Source of the DNA: a candidate division NC10 bacterium CSP1-5
GTDB taxonomy: Bacteria > Methylomirabilota > Methylomirabilia > Methylomirabilales > CSP1-5
Direction of reading: 5' to 3'
NCBI GenBank assembly: GCA_001443495.1
Contig: LDXR01000002.1
Location: 62,001-126,000 of the forward strand
Length of the DNA stretch: 64,000 nucleotides
Part shown: positions 61,150 to 64,000 of the stretch, piece by piece
Layout: every line of letters begins with the position of its first letter
How positions within the stretch are numbered: position 1 is the first letter of the stretch
Translations under genes and position numbers: made by a program
The notes under the pieces: model-generated
Told to the model about the DNA's origin: nothing
Database searches by the model: none
The model's input: the letters and a program-made list of their open reading frames with translations, nothing else

Positions 61150-63134
61150 AAAACTGGCGAATTAAGAGCAGCATGGTCGCGGCAGTAATGTTTTGCTTTC
61201 CGGCCGGGTCAACTGCCTGGGCTGGACAAGGGGTACCTCCAGAGACACGCGAACGCTTGATGCAGAAGGTCATGTCGGAAAACAAGGAGCCCAAGAAACG
61301 GGTCGGCGAACTGAAGGCTGAAATGGCTAAGCTGAAACTCACCGAACAGTCTCTGAATCATCTACGACAAGAGGGGCTTCCTAACGAAATTGTAGAAAAG
61401 TTAGAAGCGCTTACAGATCAAGAGTTTAATACAGAAGACGCATTCTTGGAGGCTGTGAGGCAGGAAATAGGAAGCGATCACACTGTCAGCTATAAAGCGC
61501 AAATGTTGAAACATGCCCTAAAACATGCCGCGAATGACATTTCGGAAATTAAACGTATCACCGAAATGCTACAGGCACAGAATCGTGCCATCGAAGCGTT
61601 ACAGGCACAAAATCGCGCGCTTGCGACCCGACTTGCCGAGCTCGAAACGGCACAGCACCAGCGCGCGCAGAAGCAAGAGGAAGCCGAGAATCAGCCCGAG
61701 AGGGTCGAGGTCGAGAGCGGGGACCTGAAACAGCTGGAGGAACGCGTCAAGGAATTGGAGACCGAGAAAACTGCCCGGGAGGAAGCTAGCCGTTCGATCA
61801 TTCGACAAGCCCTTTCGACGTTGGGGTCGAAGATCAACGAGTCCGTGAGCTTGGGCGGTGTCCTCGAGGTGCTCGCTGGACGGAGCGAGGATTTCTCAGG
61901 TAGAACTGAGAGCGTGCTCAAATTGAATACAGCGGAGCTCCAATTTGAAATCCAGGTAAACGAGTGGACCTTGGGAAATCTCGTCATCGAATTTGTTGAT
62001 GGTACGGATGTTCTCTTTCCCACGACCGCGGGCTTCAACGCGGGGGTTGAGCGAATCAATATCGACACGGCGTTCCTTACCATTGGCGATCCGCAGAGAT
62101 TCCCGCCTTTCGTGCAGTTTGGCCGGATGATCTTGCCCTTTGGAATCTCGACGGGCGACCCCGTGGCAGACGTGCTGAGCATTGAAGACCCACTGACGAT
62201 CGAGGCATTCGAGATGAGAAACACTGCCATCGGCATTGGCCTGGGGTTTCCGACGCCTGCCCCGACTCCCGCCACGCCACCGGTAACTCCGCCGCCGGTC
62301 AGGCCACTGCTGATCAATCCCCTCGTTGGCCTACTCAGCAGAGGCCTTGGCTATGATCCACCTCCGACGCGGCCGCCGCGGCCAACTCCCATCACTCTCA
62401 AGCCAGCTCCTCCTCTTTTCAATGTGGGCTTCTATTCTTACGACGGGAGCACCTTTAAGGGGGTCGAAAAAGCAGGGTTGGACCCCGGGCAGCACATCAG
62501 CGCCACGGCGGGCTTTCGCACCCAGGGGCATTGTGGTCGTCCCTACGATCAGCTCGGTGCCGACCGGGGGAGCTGGCTGGAATTCTTTTGTCCTTGGTCA
62601 ATCGATGTCGATGTGGATTACATCAGCTCGGTCTTCGACAGTCGATTCCTATCATCCGAATATCGGAGTTTTCTCGGCCGGATCGGTTTCGTGCCCGGGA
62701 TGGCTGCGCATGTCAAAGCGACCCTCGGTCCTGTATCGCTCGTTGGTGAGTGGAATGGGGCCATCAGCTCGGCAAAGTTTGTCGATGATTCGGGCACTTT
62801 CGTCAGCTTGGAACCCAGCGCCTGGCATATCTCACTCAACTATCAGTTCGATTGGAACCCGTGGGTCGAGGTGATTGGCGATCAAGGAACCTACATCTCC
62901 TTCGGCTACTCGGAGAGCCGAGATCTGGCAGGGGTGACGCAGTTGGTCAACGGCGATCCAACCAGGGTTGGGTTCGCTCCCCAGCGGCGATTCCTCGTGA
63001 CCCTGGGCGAGTGGGTCTTGGACGGTGTCCTATTTAGGGTTGAGTATGCCCACATCGAGGACTACTCCAGGAGTGAGCGCGGTACCGGCAGGTCCGCGGA
63101 TGGGGTGTTCACGACAATTACGTACGTGTGGTAG
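61146..63134 (+). CDS. Outer-membrane beta-barrel protein, LbtU-like, with coiled coil and Pro-rich insert
   Basis: 662 residues. Signal peptide (KSSMVAAVMFCFPAGSTAWA), a long helical/coiled-coil part to about residue 225 (LQAQNRAIEALQAQNRALAT), then a barrel starting SVSLGGVLEVLAGRSEDFSG and ending in the aromatic TTITYVW. The layout resembles the LbtU siderophore porins. A Pro-rich segment of about 55 residues (near 370-425: PTPAPTPATPPVTPPPVRP and PPPTRPPRPTP) sits inside the barrel, probably as a loop. Starts within the receiver gene (ATGA overlap). Ligand unknown. Confidence 0.78.
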   Translation: MKNWRIKSSMVAAVMFCFPAGSTAWAGQGVPPETRERLMQKVMSENKEPKKRVGELKAEMAKLKLTEQSLNHLRQEGLPNEIVEKLEALTDQEFNTEDAFLEAVRQEIGSDHTVSYKAQMLKHALKHAANDISEIKRITEMLQAQNRAIEALQAQNRALATRLAELETAQHQRAQKQEEAENQPERVEVESGDLKQLEERVKELETEKTAREEASRSIIRQALSTLGSKINESVSLGGVLEVLAGRSEDFSGRTESVLKLNTAELQFEIQVNEWTLGNLVIEFVDGTDVLFPTTAGFNAGVERINIDTAFLTIGDPQRFPPFVQFGRMILPFGISTGDPVADVLSIEDPLTIEAFEMRNTAIGIGLGFPTPAPTPATPPVTPPPVRPLLINPLVGLLSRGLGYDPPPTRPPRPTPITLKPAPPLFNVGFYSYDGSTFKGVEKAGLDPGQHISATAGFRTQGHCGRPYDQLGADRGSWLEFFCPWSIDVDVDYISSVFDSRFLSSEYRSFLGRIGFVPGMAAHVKATLGPVSLVGEWNGAISSAKFVDDSGTFVSLEPSAWHISLNYQFDWNPWVEVIGDQGTYISFGYSESRDLAGVTQLVNGDPTRVGFAPQRRFLVTLGEWVLDGVLFRVEYAHIEDYSRSERGTGRSADGVFTTITYVW

Positions 63135-63245
63135 CGCGGTCGCACGCCCCCGGCGAAGCACATGCCTGGCGCAAAAGGTCAATAAAGAAGATCCGATGCA
63201 TTGGGAATAAACCAAATAATATCACCAAACCAAGGGAGGTCAGCC

Positions 63246-64000
63246 ATGATGCGTTGGATCATTGGGTCGAGCTTGAAGCTTCGACTCGTCGTTGTTACGC
63301 TCGCGGCGTTGCTGATGGTTTTTGGCTTCACGCAGCTCCGTCACATGCCGGTGGATGCCTTGCCCGAGTTCTCGCGGCCGTATGTGGAGCTCCAAATCGA
63401 GGCCCTCGGACTTTCCGCCCAGGAAGTGGAAGCCTTGATCACCACGCCCCTGGAGGCGGACATGCTCAACGGGACACCGTGGGCGAAGGAAATACGCTCC
63501 GTGTCGCTTCCCGGGCTGTCGTCGATCACTCTCATCTTCGAGAAAGGGACCGACGTCATGCGTGCCCGGCAAATGGTGCAGGAGCGCCTCGTCGAGGTGT
63601 TTGCGCTCCCAAGAGTGGCGAAGCAGTTTACCATGATCAATCCTCTCTCCTCGGCTGGCCGGGTCATGGCGATCGGGCTGACCTCGGACAAACTGTCCTT
63701 GATCGAGATGTCGGTGCTCGCCCGCTGGACGATCCAGCCCCGCTTATTGGGTGTCCCCGGCGTAGCAAATGTGTCGATATGGGGCCGGCGTGAGCGGCAG
63801 TTGCAAGTGCAAGTGGATCCGGAAAGGTTGCGAGATGAAGGTGTGACGCTGATGCAAATCATCAAAACTGCTGGCAACGCCTTGTGGGCGTCGCCCTTGA
63901 GCTTTTTGGAAGCCTCGACACCCGGTACCGGCGGGTGGGTCGACACCCCCAATCAAAGGCTCGGGGTCCGGCATCTCATGCCCATCACAACGGCGGAGGA
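63246..64000 (+). CDS. RND efflux transporter, heavy-metal type (CzcA-like), 3' truncated
   Basis: The frame runs from ATG 63246 (AGGGAGG upstream) to the right edge with no stop. The first 251 residues read MMRWIIGSSLKLRLVVVTLA, then HMPVDALPEFSRPYVELQIE and ALGLSAQEVEALITTPLEAD, matching the first helix and porter domain of HME-RND pumps. It differs clearly from cusA. It follows the LbtU-like gene by 111 bp. Metal specificity cannot be read from this part. The rest of the protein lies outside the window. Confidence 0.9.
   Translation, partial: MMRWIIGSSLKLRLVVVTLAALLMVFGFTQLRHMPVDALPEFSRPYVELQIEALGLSAQEVEALITTPLEADMLNGTPWAKEIRSVSLPGLSSITLIFEKGTDVMRARQMVQERLVEVFALPRVAKQFTMINPLSSAGRVMAIGLTSDKLSLIEMSVLARWTIQPRLLGVPGVANVSIWGRRERQLQVQVDPERLRDEGVTLMQIIKTAGNALWASPLSFLEASTPGTGGWVDTPNQRLGVRHLMPITTAE

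Noticed and set aside
1-64000. CRISPR arrays, transposases or integrases
   Set aside because: None seen: no evenly spaced direct repeats and no DDE, HUH or tyrosine-recombinase motifs in any frame.

Overview
The window is 64 kb of GC-rich, gene-dense bacterial DNA. The cell is Gram-negative in build: it encodes outer-membrane porins, a TolC-type channel, tripartite RND efflux pumps and a lipoprotein. No rRNA or other marker gene is present, so taxonomy is a guess. The mix of a complete GlgE glucan pathway, GTP-type PEPCK, branched-chain amino-acid type ABC transport and small DUF proteins would suit an uncultured lineage such as NC10/Rokubacteria (Methylomirabilota); this is held loosely.

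Layout. 1-2.7 kb: site-2 protease with CBS domains (cut by the window edge), CorA, small MscS-like protein. 2.7-6.1 kb (minus): glucan phosphorylase and a GH13 cyclomaltodextrinase-like enzyme. 6.2-8.6 kb: a thioredoxin remnant, a PDZ serine protease and PrmA. 8.6-22.4 kb (plus): a large glucan cluster with GlgC, tRNA-Val, two small membrane proteins, a TreS-maltokinase fusion, MalQ with a C-terminal CBM48, GlgB, GlgE and a GlgM-type glucosyltransferase. 22.4-22.6 kb: a tRNA-like remnant and tRNA-Asp behind one promoter. 22.6-29.2 kb (minus): a Cu/Ag-type RND efflux operon with a small exported protein. 29.3-37.0 kb (minus): a nitrogen block reading amt2, glnA, an ANTAR regulator, a Cys-rich mini-protein, P-II, amt1 and a BBP2-type porin. 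37.2-40.9 kb (plus): a second glycogen synthase (GlgA), a MATE exporter and a DinB-like protein. 40.9-45.8 kb (minus): a five-gene Liv-type ABC transporter. 46-56.8 kb: metabolic and envelope genes (LarA-like, HAD, SDR, PilZ, PspC, DUF3891, RAM domain, PEPCK, hydrolase, two tandem signal peptidases). 57-64 kb: poorly known genes, two candidate non-coding transcripts, two atypical receiver proteins, an LbtU-like porin and the start of a second RND pump.

How the genes fit together. Glucan can be made by two routes: ADP-glucose from GlgC used by GlgA, or maltose-1-phosphate made by GlgM or by TreS-Mak and polymerised by GlgE. GlgB branches the product, and GlgP, MalQ and the GH13 enzyme break it down. 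The nitrogen block supplies ammonium uptake, assimilation and P-II sensing. An intrinsic terminator only about 20 nt before the P-II start codon, close to an ANTAR gene, suggests transcription attenuation.

The least explained parts are the 59.1-60.8 kb regulatory stretch (two promoter-terminator units, two small ORFs, two degenerate receivers), the glnK leader, the tRNA-like remnant, and five intergenic tracts of degenerate 7-9 bp tandem repeats next to stop codons. All family names come from reading motifs; no database search was run.
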